From the NCBI GenBank assembly GCA_035699745.1, contig DASSPH010000077.1, positions 62,001-126,000 of the forward strand: 64,000 nucleotides of DNA. The letters are read 5' to 3'. Position 1 is the stretch's first letter. The number at the start of each line of letters is the position of its first letter. The DNA comes from Vicinamibacterales bacterium (GTDB taxonomy: Bacteria; Acidobacteriota; Vicinamibacteria; Vicinamibacterales; 2-12-FULL-66-21). A program made the position numbers and the translations under genes. Below, one piece after another: positions 45,947-55,232 of this stretch. The notes under the pieces were generated by a model. It ran no database searches. It worked only from the letters and a program-made list of their open reading frames with translations, and had not been told where the DNA came from.

Positions 45947-47271
45947 CGGCTCCCGGCGAACGACACGATGGCGTTCATCGCGTTGTAGCCCATCAGGTAG
46001 TCGAACGCCGCGATTCCGACGGTCGTGACCTCGTAGTAGCGTCCCGTCGTCGAGTCGTAGACGTGCAGGTCGGTGCGGCCGTCGTGGTTGAAGTCCGTCA
46101 TCTTGATCCGCCAGGCCGGCGACCACGCCCCTTCGTAGTAGCTGAAGTTCCGCGGCGCCAGGCCCGAGATGACTTCGAACCAGCGTCCGGTCACCGGGTT
46201 GTAGACGAAGATGTCGGTGCGGCGATCGCCGTTGAAGTCGCCGGTGTGCACCTCCCAGCCGGCCGACCAGGCGCCGTCGTAATAGCTTGCCGTGTCGCCC
46301 GAGAACATGACCTGGAAGTAGCGGCCCGACGCCGGGTTGTAGAGGAACAGGTCCCCCTGACCGTTGGCGTCGAAGTCGGCCGGATGCACCTGCCAGCCCG
46401 TGCTCCAGCGCACCGGACCCTCGCGGTAGTCGAACGAGATGTCGGCGCGCGTCAGGACGCGGAACCAGCGGCCGCTGTTCGGATCCGGCGCCGGGTTGCC
46501 GTTATACATGAACAGGTCGGCGCGATTGTCCCCATTGAGGTTGGCGACCGTCACCGTCCAGCCGGCCGACCAGATGCCGGACTGCACGTAGGCGAAGTCC
46601 CCCAAGCCGTTCGCCAGCCCCACGTACCACCGGCCGTTGGCCGGGTTGTAGAGCAGGAGGTCGGACGAACCGTCGCCGTTGAAATCGGCGATCTGCGGCA
46701 CCCAGCCGGCGCTCCAGTTGTAGTTGCCGAAGTACGCGTAGGTGCCATGCCCCTGGTTGGTCAGCTTCTTCCAGGCGCCGCTCACGGGGTTGTAGAGCAG
46801 GAAATCGGTATATCCGTCGTTGTTGAAGTCCGCCTCGTATACGTTCCATCCAGGCACCGATGCGGGAGAGCTTCCCGGGTTGTCGACATCGGTCATCGGC
46901 GCGCTCCACGTGCCGGTCGCCGGGTTGTAGAACACCGGCTCCTGCGGCGGATACATCGGCGCCAGGTACGCCAGCTCCTGAGACGGGTCGCTCACCACGC
47001 CGTCGCTGTTCACCGCCCGCACGACGAAGTAGTAGGTCTGCCCTCGCGTCAGACCGTCGATGTCGACGGTCGTGTTGTTCCCTGCGTCGCGGGTCACGGA
47101 GTAAATGCCGCGGCTGGTGCCGTATGACACCAGGTAGCGGACGACGTCAGGTTCGGGATTGCGATCCCACGCGAGCGTAATGGGGATGGCCGCGGCCTGC
47201 GCCGCCGACAGCAGCACCATGGCGAGGGTCGTCAGCGTCGTGCGTTTCGAGAGCATGGTCGCGATATCCAT
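45943..47271 (-). CDS. Secreted fibronectin-like plus propeller protein
   Basis: The product has 442 residues. The signal peptide is at about 1-28 (cleavage near A-Q-A-A-A); an internal ATG six codons on could also be the start. Residues 30-105 form a fibronectin type III-like domain with L-A-W-D-R-N-P-E-P-D-V and Y-Y-F-V-V-R-A-V-N-S-D-G. From about 110 to the end run the same propeller repeats as its neighbours (D-F-N-N-D-G-Y-T-D-F-L-L-Y-N, D-F-N-G-D-G-S-S-D-L-L-L-Y-N). It is the smallest member of the family here, little more than propeller, and may act as a binding adaptor. About 140 bp of non-coding DNA without a clear promoter lie upstream. Confidence 0.82.
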   Translation of the reverse strand: MDIATMLSKRTTLTTLAMVLLSAAQAAAIPITLAWDRNPEPDVVRYLVSYGTSRGIYSVTRDAGNNTTVDIDGLTRGQTYYFVVRAVNSDGVVSDPSQELAYLAPMYPPQEPVFYNPATGTWSAPMTDVDNPGSSPASVPGWNVYEADFNNDGYTDFLLYNPVSGAWKKLTNQGHGTYAYFGNYNWSAGWVPQIADFNGDGSSDLLLYNPANGRWYVGLANGLGDFAYVQSGIWSAGWTVTVANLNGDNRADLFMYNGNPAPDPNSGRWFRVLTRADISFDYREGPVRWSTGWQVHPADFDANGQGDLFLYNPASGRYFQVMFSGDTASYYDGAWSAGWEVHTGDFNGDRRTDIFVYNPVTGRWFEVISGLAPRNFSYYEGAWSPAWRIKMTDFNHDGRTDLHVYDSTTGRYYEVTTVGIAAFDYLMGYNAMNAIVSFAGSR

Positions 47272-47412
47272 AGCGGTTCCGTGGCGAGCTGAGCAGAGGC
47301 AATGGATGTGCCGTGACCCCGACCATATGTATTTGCCCGATTTTCCGTGATTCTGCCTGGTTATTCCCTTCGGTTGGTTACGGTTGGCGAGTCAGAATTA
47401 CACATCTGCTGC

Positions 47413-49945
47413 TCACCTCGGCTGTGGCCGTGTGGCAAAAATACGTAGTGCGGCCGGCCACGTCCCGTTGGCGAATGTGAAAATGCCAGGCGACTGCGTC
47501 ACCGCCTGGAACCATCGGCCGTCGGCGGGATTGTAGAGAACGAGATCCGCGCGGCCGTCGACGTCGAGGTCGGTCACGTTCACCTGCCAGCCGGCCGACC
47601 AGTTCACCGCGCCTCCGTAGTAGCCGAGCGTCCCGTCTGGCTCGGAGATCACCACGTACCAGCGGCCGCTCGTCGGGTTGTAGACGAACAGGTCGGTCCG
47701 GTTATCGGCGTTGAAGTCGCCGCGCGACAGCGTCCAGCCCGCGGACCAGAGCCCGGTCTCGTAGCGAGCACCGGTGGCGGAGAAGAACACGCGATACCAG
47801 TCGCCGCTCGCCCGGTACAGGAACAGGTCCGTGCGCCCGTCGCCGTCGAAGTCGCCCGGCGTGATCGTCCAGTCGTTGCTCCACACCACGTCCCCCTCGA
47901 CGTAGCTGAAGGTCTCGTCCTGACCGCTGAGGACTTGGAACCAGCGCCCGCGATTGGCGTCGCCGGTCGCGTTGTAGAGGAACAGATCGCCGCGGCCGTC
48001 GCCGTTGAAGTCGGCCGGATAGATGCTCCAGTTCGGCGACCAGACGCCCGCGTCCGAGTAGCGGAACGATCCGTCCGGCACGCTGAGGCAGCGGAACCAG
48101 CGGCCGGTCGTCCTGTTGTAGACGAACAGGTCGTCGGCGCGATCGCCGTTGAGATCGACAACCGTGATCTCCCAGTCCGGGCTCCACGCGAACTCGGTGT
48201 AGGTCGACGTCTCGGCGCCGGTTGCCAGTCCCTTGAGCGCCCGCCCGGTGATCCTGTCGTAGAAGAACAGATCGCCGCGCCCGTCACCGTTGAAGTCCCC
48301 GGGCAGCACCGTCCACCCCGGCGACCACGTCGCCGTCGCGCCGGCCGTGAATCCGAGCGCGACTGGACTGCTGACCGCGACGAACCGGTGGCCGCTGACC
48401 GGGTCGTAGGCGACGACGTCGCCGGTGCCGTCGGCGTTGACGTCGAACGTCGGGGCGTCGTGTCCGTTCTGGCGCACGGCGACAGGGATGCCGCCAATCG
48501 ACAGCGACGCCGTCCGGGTCGGGCCCGCCGAGGCGGAGGCGGTCACCGCCAACGTGCTGCTCCCTGCCTGATTTCCCGCCACCGAGATCCACGGCGCGCT
48601 CGTGGACCTCGAGACCACACAGTCGCCGGGCGTCGTGGTGACGATGAGCGGCGCCGTGCCGCCGGCGGCGCCGAACGTGACCACGGTACGACTGACCGAG
48701 AACGTGCACGGCAGTCCCGCCTGGGCAATCGCAATCTGCTGCCCGGCGACCAAGAGGGCCCCCTGCCTGGCGATGCTGCTCGGCGTCGCGGACACGACGA
48801 AAGGAACCGATCCCGAGCCTGTGCCGGAGTAGCCGGCGGCCAGCCAGCTGCTGTCGGAGCCTACGTGCCAGCGGCAGCCGTCTCGGGTCGAGATCGTGAG
48901 CATTCCGGAGCCGCCGGCGGCAGGGAATGACGCCGGTGTCGCGGTGATGCGATGAGTGCACGGTGCGATATTCGGGTCCCAGCCCATGTCGTACAACATC
49001 GCGATCGTGATCGGACCGGGATCGTGAATCGCCTCCGAGGAGCCGAGCAACGGTGTCATCAGCGAGCTCGGATGCCCCACGCCAAAGGCGGCCTCGTCGA
49101 GATGTTCATAACTGGAGCCGCGTTCGAATGTGGCCGGGGCGTAGAGTCGCGCGGGCGAGTTTCCGTTCGCTGCGCGCACGAACGGGCCCGAGAAGAACAG
49201 GTTGCCGCTGGTGAACGCGGCGGCGAGCGCGTCGCCGAGGTAATGACGAACGATCGGCCCCCCGCGTCGATGACGAAGGCGTCGTAGATCGCCGCGGCGC
49301 CGTCGAAGTTCCAGCCGAGGAATCCAGCACCGAACTGGTTGACTCCGGCAGTGCCGAAAACGCCGAGCCCGTGTGCGAGTTCGTGCAGCGCCGCGCTGAC
49401 GAAGTCGTACTTCCCCGGCGGCACGACGCCGTCCGTGCCGAAGTACCAGTTCACGCCGGCGTTGAACCGCGGCCCCATGTCCACGAATGAATTGGATGGA
49501 TATCCGTCGAGACGAGTCCCGAGCGCCGACGGGTAGAGCATGTAGGGAAATCGCAGCGGATGACGATCGTCGGGCCGCGCGATGGCATTGATTCTCCCGT
49601 GCTCGGCGAGCACGCCGGGACCGAGCGCGCTGAACGCCGCGTCAACGCGAATCGTGAACGGCGACGAGACCCGCGATGCCCAGATGTTCACCGCAAACTG
49701 AAATGCGGCTTCGGCGTCCCGCGGAAAGTCCGTGTAGGTGACGGCGAAATCGGCGGTCACCGGACCGGGCGTCGGGGCGGGATATAGCTCGATTGACCCG
49801 GTGGGCCGGCGCGCAGGAAGCAGACCGGCCCGTGTGGGGACACCGCCCTTGCCGTCAGCGGATCCGGCGGCAGGACCCAGACGCATGCGGCCACGAACGC
49901 CGCCAGACCGATGGGCGGCCGAACGAGACGACCCGGGATGCGCAC
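47413..49945 (-). pseudogene. Third tandem metallopeptidase-propeller gene, broken by two frameshifts
   Basis: The reading frame starts at a GTG (49945), 9 bp after the neighbour's stop, with a signal peptide (P-I-G-L-A-A-F-V-A-A-C). It shifts near the C4 run (plus-strand GGGG at 49774-49777) and again at the G6 run (CCCCCC at 49258-49263). Adding one base at each place restores a full family protein: peptidase domain with A-L-H-E-L-A-H-G-L-G-V, N-G-N-S-P-A-R-L-Y-A-P, BACON-like domains and seven propeller repeats ending at 47413. Both breaks are single missing bases in homopolymers, so either a sequencing error or a young pseudogene is possible. The propeller half is nearly identical to that of the adjacent copy. 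Confidence 0.75.
47461..48058 (-). repeat. Long direct repeat in propeller coding sequence (copy 1)
   Basis: This stretch aligns without gaps to 50003-50600, a constant offset of 2542 bp. Counting by eye I find about 28 mismatches in 600 bp. Identity falls abruptly beyond 48060, to roughly two thirds. It codes for the last five or so propeller repeats of the broken gene. Confidence 0.8.
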
Positions 49946-49954
49946 GCGCCGACC

Positions 49955-52537
49955 TTACTTTGGTTGGGGCTGTGTGGCAAGGATCGTCAATCCGGCCGGC
50001 CACGTCCCATTGGCGAATGTGAAAACGCCAGGCGACTGCGTCACCGCCTGGAACCATCGGCCGTCGGCGGGATTGTAGAGAACGAGATCCGCGCGGCCGT
50101 CGACGTCGAGATCGGTCACGTTCACCTGCCAGCCCGGCGACCAGTTCACCGCGCCGCCGTAGTAGCCGAGCGTCCCGTCTGGCTCTGAGATCACCACGTA
50201 CCACCGGCCGCTCGTCGGGTTGTAGACGAACAGGTCGGTGCGGTCATCGGCGTTGAAGTCGCCGCGCGACAGCGTCCAGCCCGCGGACCACACCCCGCTT
50301 TCATACCGAGGTCCGGCGGCGCGGAAGAACACGCGGTACCAGTCGCCGCTCGCCCGGTACAGGAACAGGTCCGTGCGCCCGTCGCCGTCGAAGTCGCCCG
50401 GCGTGATCGTCCAGTTGTTGCTCCACACCACGTCCCCCTCGACGTAGCTGAAGGTCTCGTCCTGACCGCTGAGGACGCGGAACCAGCGCCCGCGATTGGC
50501 GTCGCCGGTCGCGTTGTAGAGGAACAGATCGCCGCGGCCGTCGCCGTTGAAGTCGGCCGGGTAGATGCTCCAGTTCGGCGACCAGACGCCCGCCTCCGAG
50601 AATCGGAAGCCGCCGGTCAACAGGCTGAAGCCGCGGAACCAGCGTCCGCTGCCCGGGTTGTAGAGGAACAGGTCGTCGGCGCGGTCGCCATTCAGGTCCA
50701 GCACCGTCAGCTGCCATCCCGGGCTCCACGCGAACTCGGTGTAGGCGAAGGTCTCCGTCCCGATCGAGATCCCCTCGACCGCGCGGCCGGTCGACTGGTT
50801 GTAGAAGAACAGATCGCCGCGACGGTCGCCGTTGAAATCGCCGGTCAGGACGGTCCATCCCGCCGCCCATTGCGAGATCGCGCCGTTGACGAACCCGAGG
50901 TTGCGCGGATCGGCGACGGCGAAGAACCGCGATCCGCTCAGATTGTCGTAGGCCAGCACGTCGGCCGCGCCGTCGTCATCGATGTCGAAGGTGGACGAAT
51001 CGTCGCCGAGCTGCCGCACGCTGACCGGAACGCCCGCCACCGTCACCGTCGTCGTGCGAGCGGCGGCGCCCGATACGCCCGCCTGGAGGGTCAGCGTGCT
51101 GCTGCCGGTCTGGGCGCCGCTCACCGTGAGCCAGGGCGCACTGCCGGCGATGGAGAACGCGCAGTCCTGCGCGCTCGCCGTGACCGCCAGGGTCTTGGCG
51201 CCGCCGTGGACGCCGAAGGTGACCAGGTCCCCTCCGAGGCTGAACGTGCACGGCACGCCGGCCTGCGTCACCGTCAGCGTCGCGCCGCCCGCGCTGATCG
51301 TCGCGCTCCGGCCGACGCTGCTCGCGTTGGCGCTGACGCTGAAATCCAGCGAGACGGGGCCGGTCCCCAGCGTATTCGGCGACGTGAACGTGAGCCAGGG
51401 CGCGTTGCTGCTCGCCGTCCAGCCGCAGCCGGTCCCGGTCGTGATGGTCACCGCGCCGGTGCCGCCGCTGGCGGTGAACGATCCCGGCGATCGGGTGACG
51501 TTGTAGGTGCACGCGCTGCCGTTCACGCTCCAGCCCATGTCGCGGAAGATGCCGTGCACGATCAAGCCCGGATCGTGAATCGCTTCCGCGGAGGCGAGGA
51601 ACGGCGTCATCAGCGAGTTCGCATTTCCGACCGTGTATGTCGCTTCGTTCAGGTGCAGATAGCTCGAGAACGCCCCCCAGATCGTCGGCGCGTAGAGGCG
51701 GGCGGGGCTGTTTCCGTTGACGGCGCGCTGCTGCGGTCCGGAGAAAAAGAGATTGCCGCTGGTGAGCTGCGTGCCCAACGCGAACGACGGGTTGGGGAAC
51801 AACGCCGTGTCGAGGAACGCCTGTCCGAACCCATTGACGACGAAGCGATCGTAAATGCCCGGAAGCGCGTTCGGGGTGCCGAAGCCCCACGTCCCCTGAG
51901 AGCTGGCGTTGAGCCAGCCCGAGCCGAAGAAGCCCAGCCCGTGTCCGAGTTCGTGGAGCACGACCGTCACGAAGTCGTGAGTGCCCGCCGGGGCGTTGCC
52001 GTCCGTGCCGAAATACCAGTTCACGTTCGAGCCAAACCGCGTGATGACGTCGGCCTCGGTGGGATCGATGTCGAAGCCGGCGAGTCGGTTGGCGAGCGAC
52101 GACGGATAGTACGTCCCGGGAATCCCGCCCGGCACTTCGCGCCACAGCGCGCCGGTGGCCGCGCTGCCCAGCGTGTTCGGTCCGAGATCGAGGAATCGCG
52201 CGTCGATCGTGATCGGCACCGGCGAATTGAGCTGAGACGCCCACACATCCACCGCGAACTGGAACGCGACCCGCGCCTGCGCGGGAAAACCGGCGTACGC
52301 GACGCTGATCGTCGTGTTGCGCGTGCCGGGCGCTGCGGCAAGGGCGGACGGAGGCAGACGCGGCGGCACATAGCTCGGATGGACCGTGTAATCGGCCAGG
52401 AGCACGCACATCGGTCCGGGCTCGTGAACCGCGCGGATCGGACCGCCCGCAGATGGCGCCGGCCGCGCGCTCCATACGCACGCCAGCAGGAGCGCTGTCA
52501 GACACACGGGCACCGTACTCGACTGTCGAACGCTCAT
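49955..52537 (-). CDS. Secreted zinc metallopeptidase with BACON domains and propeller, middle copy
   Basis: The product has 860 residues. The signal peptide is at about 1-29 (V-C-L-T-A-L-L-L-A-C-V-W). The peptidase domain (60-370) contains the zinc site H-E-L-G-H at 195-199 within V-V-L-H-E-L-G-H-G-L-G-F-F-G, with N-W-Y-F-G-T-D-G just before and S-L-M-T-P-F-L after. Two BACON-type beta domains follow (about 385-570; C-G-W-T-A-S-S-N-A-P-W-L, then S-A-P-W-L-T-V-S-G). Seven propeller repeats close the protein. BACON domains often mediate binding to mucin or carbohydrate. The ATG at 52537 has a purine-rich GGTGAGCGGA upstream and lies 5 bp after the previous gene. The substrate is unknown. Confidence 0.85.
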   Translation of the reverse strand: MSVRQSSTVPVCLTALLLACVWSARPAPSAGGPIRAVHEPGPMCVLLADYTVHPSYVPPRLPPSALAAAPGTRNTTISVAYAGFPAQARVAFQFAVDVWASQLNSPVPITIDARFLDLGPNTLGSAATGALWREVPGGIPGTYYPSSLANRLAGFDIDPTEADVITRFGSNVNWYFGTDGNAPAGTHDFVTVVLHELGHGLGFFGSGWLNASSQGTWGFGTPNALPGIYDRFVVNGFGQAFLDTALFPNPSFALGTQLTSGNLFFSGPQQRAVNGNSPARLYAPTIWGAFSSYLHLNEATYTVGNANSLMTPFLASAEAIHDPGLIVHGIFRDMGWSVNGSACTYNVTRSPGSFTASGGTGAVTITTGTGCGWTASSNAPWLTFTSPNTLGTGPVSLDFSVSANASSVGRSATISAGGATLTVTQAGVPCTFSLGGDLVTFGVHGGAKTLAVTASAQDCAFSIAGSAPWLTVSGAQTGSSTLTLQAGVSGAAARTTTVTVAGVPVSVRQLGDDSSTFDIDDDGAADVLAYDNLSGSRFFAVADPRNLGFVNGAISQWAAGWTVLTGDFNGDRRGDLFFYNQSTGRAVEGISIGTETFAYTEFAWSPGWQLTVLDLNGDRADDLFLYNPGSGRWFRGFSLLTGGFRFSEAGVWSPNWSIYPADFNGDGRGDLFLYNATGDANRGRWFRVLSGQDETFSYVEGDVVWSNNWTITPGDFDGDGRTDLFLYRASGDWYRVFFRAAGPRYESGVWSAGWTLSRGDFNADDRTDLFVYNPTSGRWYVVISEPDGTLGYYGGAVNWSPGWQVNVTDLDVDGRADLVLYNPADGRWFQAVTQSPGVFTFANGTWPAGLTILATQPQPK
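50003..50600 (-). repeat. Long direct repeat in propeller coding sequence (copy 2)
   Basis: This is the partner of 47461-48058. It encodes the C-terminal propeller repeats of the intact middle metallopeptidase. The matching stretch in the third paralogue (from about 52590) is clearly more diverged, so the pair was homogenised or duplicated recently. Confidence 0.8.
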
Positions 52538-52542
52538 TCCGC

Positions 52543-55137
52543 TCACCTCGATTGCGGCCGGGTCGCGACGATCTGCAGCCCGGTCGACCAGGTTCCATTG
52601 GCAAACGCAAACACACCCGGCGCCTGCGTGACGGCCTGGAACCAGCGTCCGTCGTTCGGGTTGTAGAGCACGAGATCCGCGGCGCCATCGACGTTGACGT
52701 CGGTGACGTGAACTTTCCACCCGGCCGACCAGATGACGTCGCCGTAGTAGGCGAGCGATCCGTCCGCCTGTGAGATCACGACGTACCAGCGGCCGCTGGT
52801 CTCGTTGTAGACGAACAGGTCGGTGCGTCCGTCGGCGTTGAAATCGCCGCGCGACAGCGTCCAGCCGGTCGACCACGCGCCGTTCTCGAAGCGGAGCCCT
52901 GCGGCGGTGAAGAACACGCGGTACCACTCGCCGCTCGGGCGATACAGGAACAGGTCGGTGCGGCCGTCGCCGTCGTAATCGCCCGGCGTGATCGTCCAGT
53001 CGGTCCGCCACACGACGTCGCCGTCGAGATACGTGACGGTCTCGTCGGGATTGCTGAGGACCCGGTAATAGCGCCCGTGATTCGCATCGCCGCTGGCGTT
53101 GTAGAGGAACAGGTCGGCGCGTCCGTCGCCGTTGAAATCGCCGCTGTAGATGCTCCAGTTCGGCGACCAGGTGCCGCTCAGGGTGTACGAGAACGAGTGG
53201 TCCGGCTGGCTGATGCAGCGATACCACCGTCCCGTGGCCGTGTTGTAAACGAAGACGTCATCCGAGCCGTCGCCATTGAGGTCCGCGACGGTGACGCCCC
53301 ACCCGGCGCTCCAGGGGAACTCGAAGTAGGCGAAGACCTCGGTGCCGATCGAGACCGCTTTGATCGCGCGCCCGGTGGATGCGTTGTAGAAGAACAGATC
53401 GCCCCGGCCGTCGCCGTTGAAGTCCCCCGGGAGGACGGTCCAGCCCGTGGACCATGTGGACGACGCGCCGGTCGAGAAGCCGGGCGCGGCTGGATTGCCT
53501 CGCGCGAAGAAGTGCGAGCCCGTGGATGGATCGTACGCGAGCAGATCGCCGGCGCCGTCGTGGTCGATGTCGAACGGCGGCGTCGCATGGCCGTTCTGCC
53601 GGACGGCGACTTGCGTGCCATGGATCCCGATGCTGCTCGTCCGCGTGGACGCGCCGGACGGGCCGGCGCTGACCGTCAGGGTCGTGGTGCCGACCGCGTT
53701 GCCGCTCACCGCGACCCAGTCGCCGATCTGCGTGACCGCGGTGATCGGGCAGTCAGGCGCGTTCGTCGTCACCGACAGCGGCGCGGATCCGCCGTTCGCG
53801 CCGAACGTGATCAGGGTCGGCGCCACCGCGTAGGTGCACGGGACGCCGTCCTGAGCGATCGTGAGAGCCTGCCCTGACGCGGTGATCGTCCCCTGCCTCG
53901 CCGCGTGGTTCGGGTTCGATGCCACGCTGAAGTTCACCGTCGCCGATCCGGTCCCGGCGGTTGGCGACGCGAACGCGATCCAGGCGTCGTTGGTGCCGAC
54001 CGACCACGGACAGCCCGCGGCGGTCGTGACCGTCACCGACCCGGTTCCGCCGGAGGAGGGAAACATGGAGGGTGACACGCTGCTGTTGTACGTGCAGGCG
54101 GGCGGCGTCGTGCTGACGGCCCAGCCCATGTCCTGGAACATGCCGCGCGTGATTGGCCCGGGATCGTGGATCGCTTCCGCGGACGCCAGGAACGGCGTCA
54201 TCAACGAGTTGGGGTTGCCGGGCGTATAGGTGGCTTCGTTGAGATGGGCGTAGCTCGAGCCCGGATTCCACGAGGCGGGCGCATACAGCCTGGCGCTCGC
54301 GTTCCCGTTCGCCGCCCGCTCGTTCGGTCCCGAGAAATACAGCGCGTCGCTGGTCAGCTGCGCGGTCAGCGCCGCCGACGGGTTCGGGAACAGCGCGGTG
54401 TTCAGAATCGATTCGCCGGAGCCGTTGACGACGAAGCGGTCGTAGATGGTGGGATAGGTGACGCCGCCGAGCGTGTACCCCCAGCGTCCGTCGCCGCCGG
54501 TCGGCACGCGCCCCGACCCGGTGAACCCGAGGCCGTGCCCCAGCTCGTGGAGGACGACGCTGACGAAGTCGTACTTGCCTGCGGGGGTGGCGCCGTTGGT
54601 GCCGTAGTACCAATTGAACGTGGAACCGAAGCTCGCATAGATGTCGGCGCCCCCAGGATCGGCGTCATAGCCGATCAGCCGGTTGGTCACGGCGACGGGA
54701 TAGAACGTATCCGGCTGACCGCCCGGCACGCCGACCCACAGGGAGCCGGGCCCGGCGGAGCCGAGCACGCCCGCGCCGAGATCCGCGAACTCGGCGTCGA
54801 TCGTGATCGGCTGTGTGGAGACGAGCTGCGCCGCCCAGATGTCGACGGCGAACTGGAACGCGGCCTGCGCCTCCGGGGTGAAGCCGTGATACGTGACGTC
54901 AATCGTCGCGTTGGAGGACGATCCGGGCGTCGTCGCCAGTGAGGCCCGCCGCCATGGCGGCGCCACGTAGCTGCGATGCACCCGGGGATCGGCCAGCAGC
55001 ACGCATCGCGCGCCGTGGACATCCGCCACTCGTCGCGGGCTCAGGGCCTGCGTCGCCGGCACGAGCGTCCACGCGGACACCAACACGAAGGCCGCGAGAC
55101 ACACCCGTGGCCGCACACACGACGACCGTGGGCCCAT
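52543..55137 (-). CDS. Secreted zinc metallopeptidase with BACON domains and propeller, first gene of operon
   Basis: The product has 864 residues with the same plan as the next gene: signal peptide about 1-32 (V-C-L-A-A-F-V-L-V-S-A-W), peptidase domain with H197-E-L-G-H201 in V-V-L-H-E-L-G-H-G-L-G-F-T-G, N-W-Y-Y-G-T-N-G, S-L-M-T-P-F-L-A-S-A-E-A, BACON-like domains at about 385-575 and seven propeller repeats. The HExxHGxGF site lacks the third histidine of the classic metzincin motif, so the family is unassigned. The ATG at 55137 is preceded by AGGAGG with a 7 bp spacer, the best ribosome-binding site in the window. An extended -10 box lies at 55184-55192. The three tandem genes are 5 and 9 bp apart. 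Confidence 0.87.
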   Translation of the reverse strand: MGPRSSCVRPRVCLAAFVLVSAWTLVPATQALSPRRVADVHGARCVLLADPRVHRSYVAPPWRRASLATTPGSSSNATIDVTYHGFTPEAQAAFQFAVDIWAAQLVSTQPITIDAEFADLGAGVLGSAGPGSLWVGVPGGQPDTFYPVAVTNRLIGYDADPGGADIYASFGSTFNWYYGTNGATPAGKYDFVSVVLHELGHGLGFTGSGRVPTGGDGRWGYTLGGVTYPTIYDRFVVNGSGESILNTALFPNPSAALTAQLTSDALYFSGPNERAANGNASARLYAPASWNPGSSYAHLNEATYTPGNPNSLMTPFLASAEAIHDPGPITRGMFQDMGWAVSTTPPACTYNSSVSPSMFPSSGGTGSVTVTTAAGCPWSVGTNDAWIAFASPTAGTGSATVNFSVASNPNHAARQGTITASGQALTIAQDGVPCTYAVAPTLITFGANGGSAPLSVTTNAPDCPITAVTQIGDWVAVSGNAVGTTTLTVSAGPSGASTRTSSIGIHGTQVAVRQNGHATPPFDIDHDGAGDLLAYDPSTGSHFFARGNPAAPGFSTGASSTWSTGWTVLPGDFNGDGRGDLFFYNASTGRAIKAVSIGTEVFAYFEFPWSAGWGVTVADLNGDGSDDVFVYNTATGRWYRCISQPDHSFSYTLSGTWSPNWSIYSGDFNGDGRADLFLYNASGDANHGRYYRVLSNPDETVTYLDGDVVWRTDWTITPGDYDGDGRTDLFLYRPSGEWYRVFFTAAGLRFENGAWSTGWTLSRGDFNADGRTDLFVYNETSGRWYVVISQADGSLAYYGDVIWSAGWKVHVTDVNVDGAADLVLYNPNDGRWFQAVTQAPGVFAFANGTWSTGLQIVATRPQSR

Positions 55138-55183
55138 GAGAGGTCCTCCTGGGGGAGCTGCGCGTGGGGCTGGGGAGACAGTT

Positions 55184-55192
55184 ATCATACCA
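55184..55192 (-). promoter_or_regulatory. Extended -10 of the metallopeptidase operon
   Basis: The minus strand reads TGG then TATGAT (55189-55184), identical to the box before ilvD. Transcription would start near 55177 and give a leader of about 40 bases that includes the AGGAGG site. No clear -35 was found. Confidence 0.5.
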
Positions 55193-55200
55193 AACTGGCC

Positions 55201-55206
55201 TATAAT
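55201..55206 (+). promoter_or_regulatory. Consensus -10 box of the WecA-like fusion gene
   Basis: A perfect TATAAT lies 26 bp before the ATG at 55233. A -35 match is poor (ACAGTT at 17 bp spacing). It lies beside the oppositely directed -10 of the metallopeptidase operon, 9 bp apart, so the two promoters overlap. Confidence 0.5.
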
Positions 55207-55232
55207 CGCGCTCGACCGCCGTCGTACCGCTG

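Noticed and set aside
47413-49945. Programmed frameshifting in the third metallopeptidase gene
   Set aside because: Two separate shifts would be needed and neither site has a slippery heptamer with a downstream structure that I can see; mutation or sequence error is simpler.
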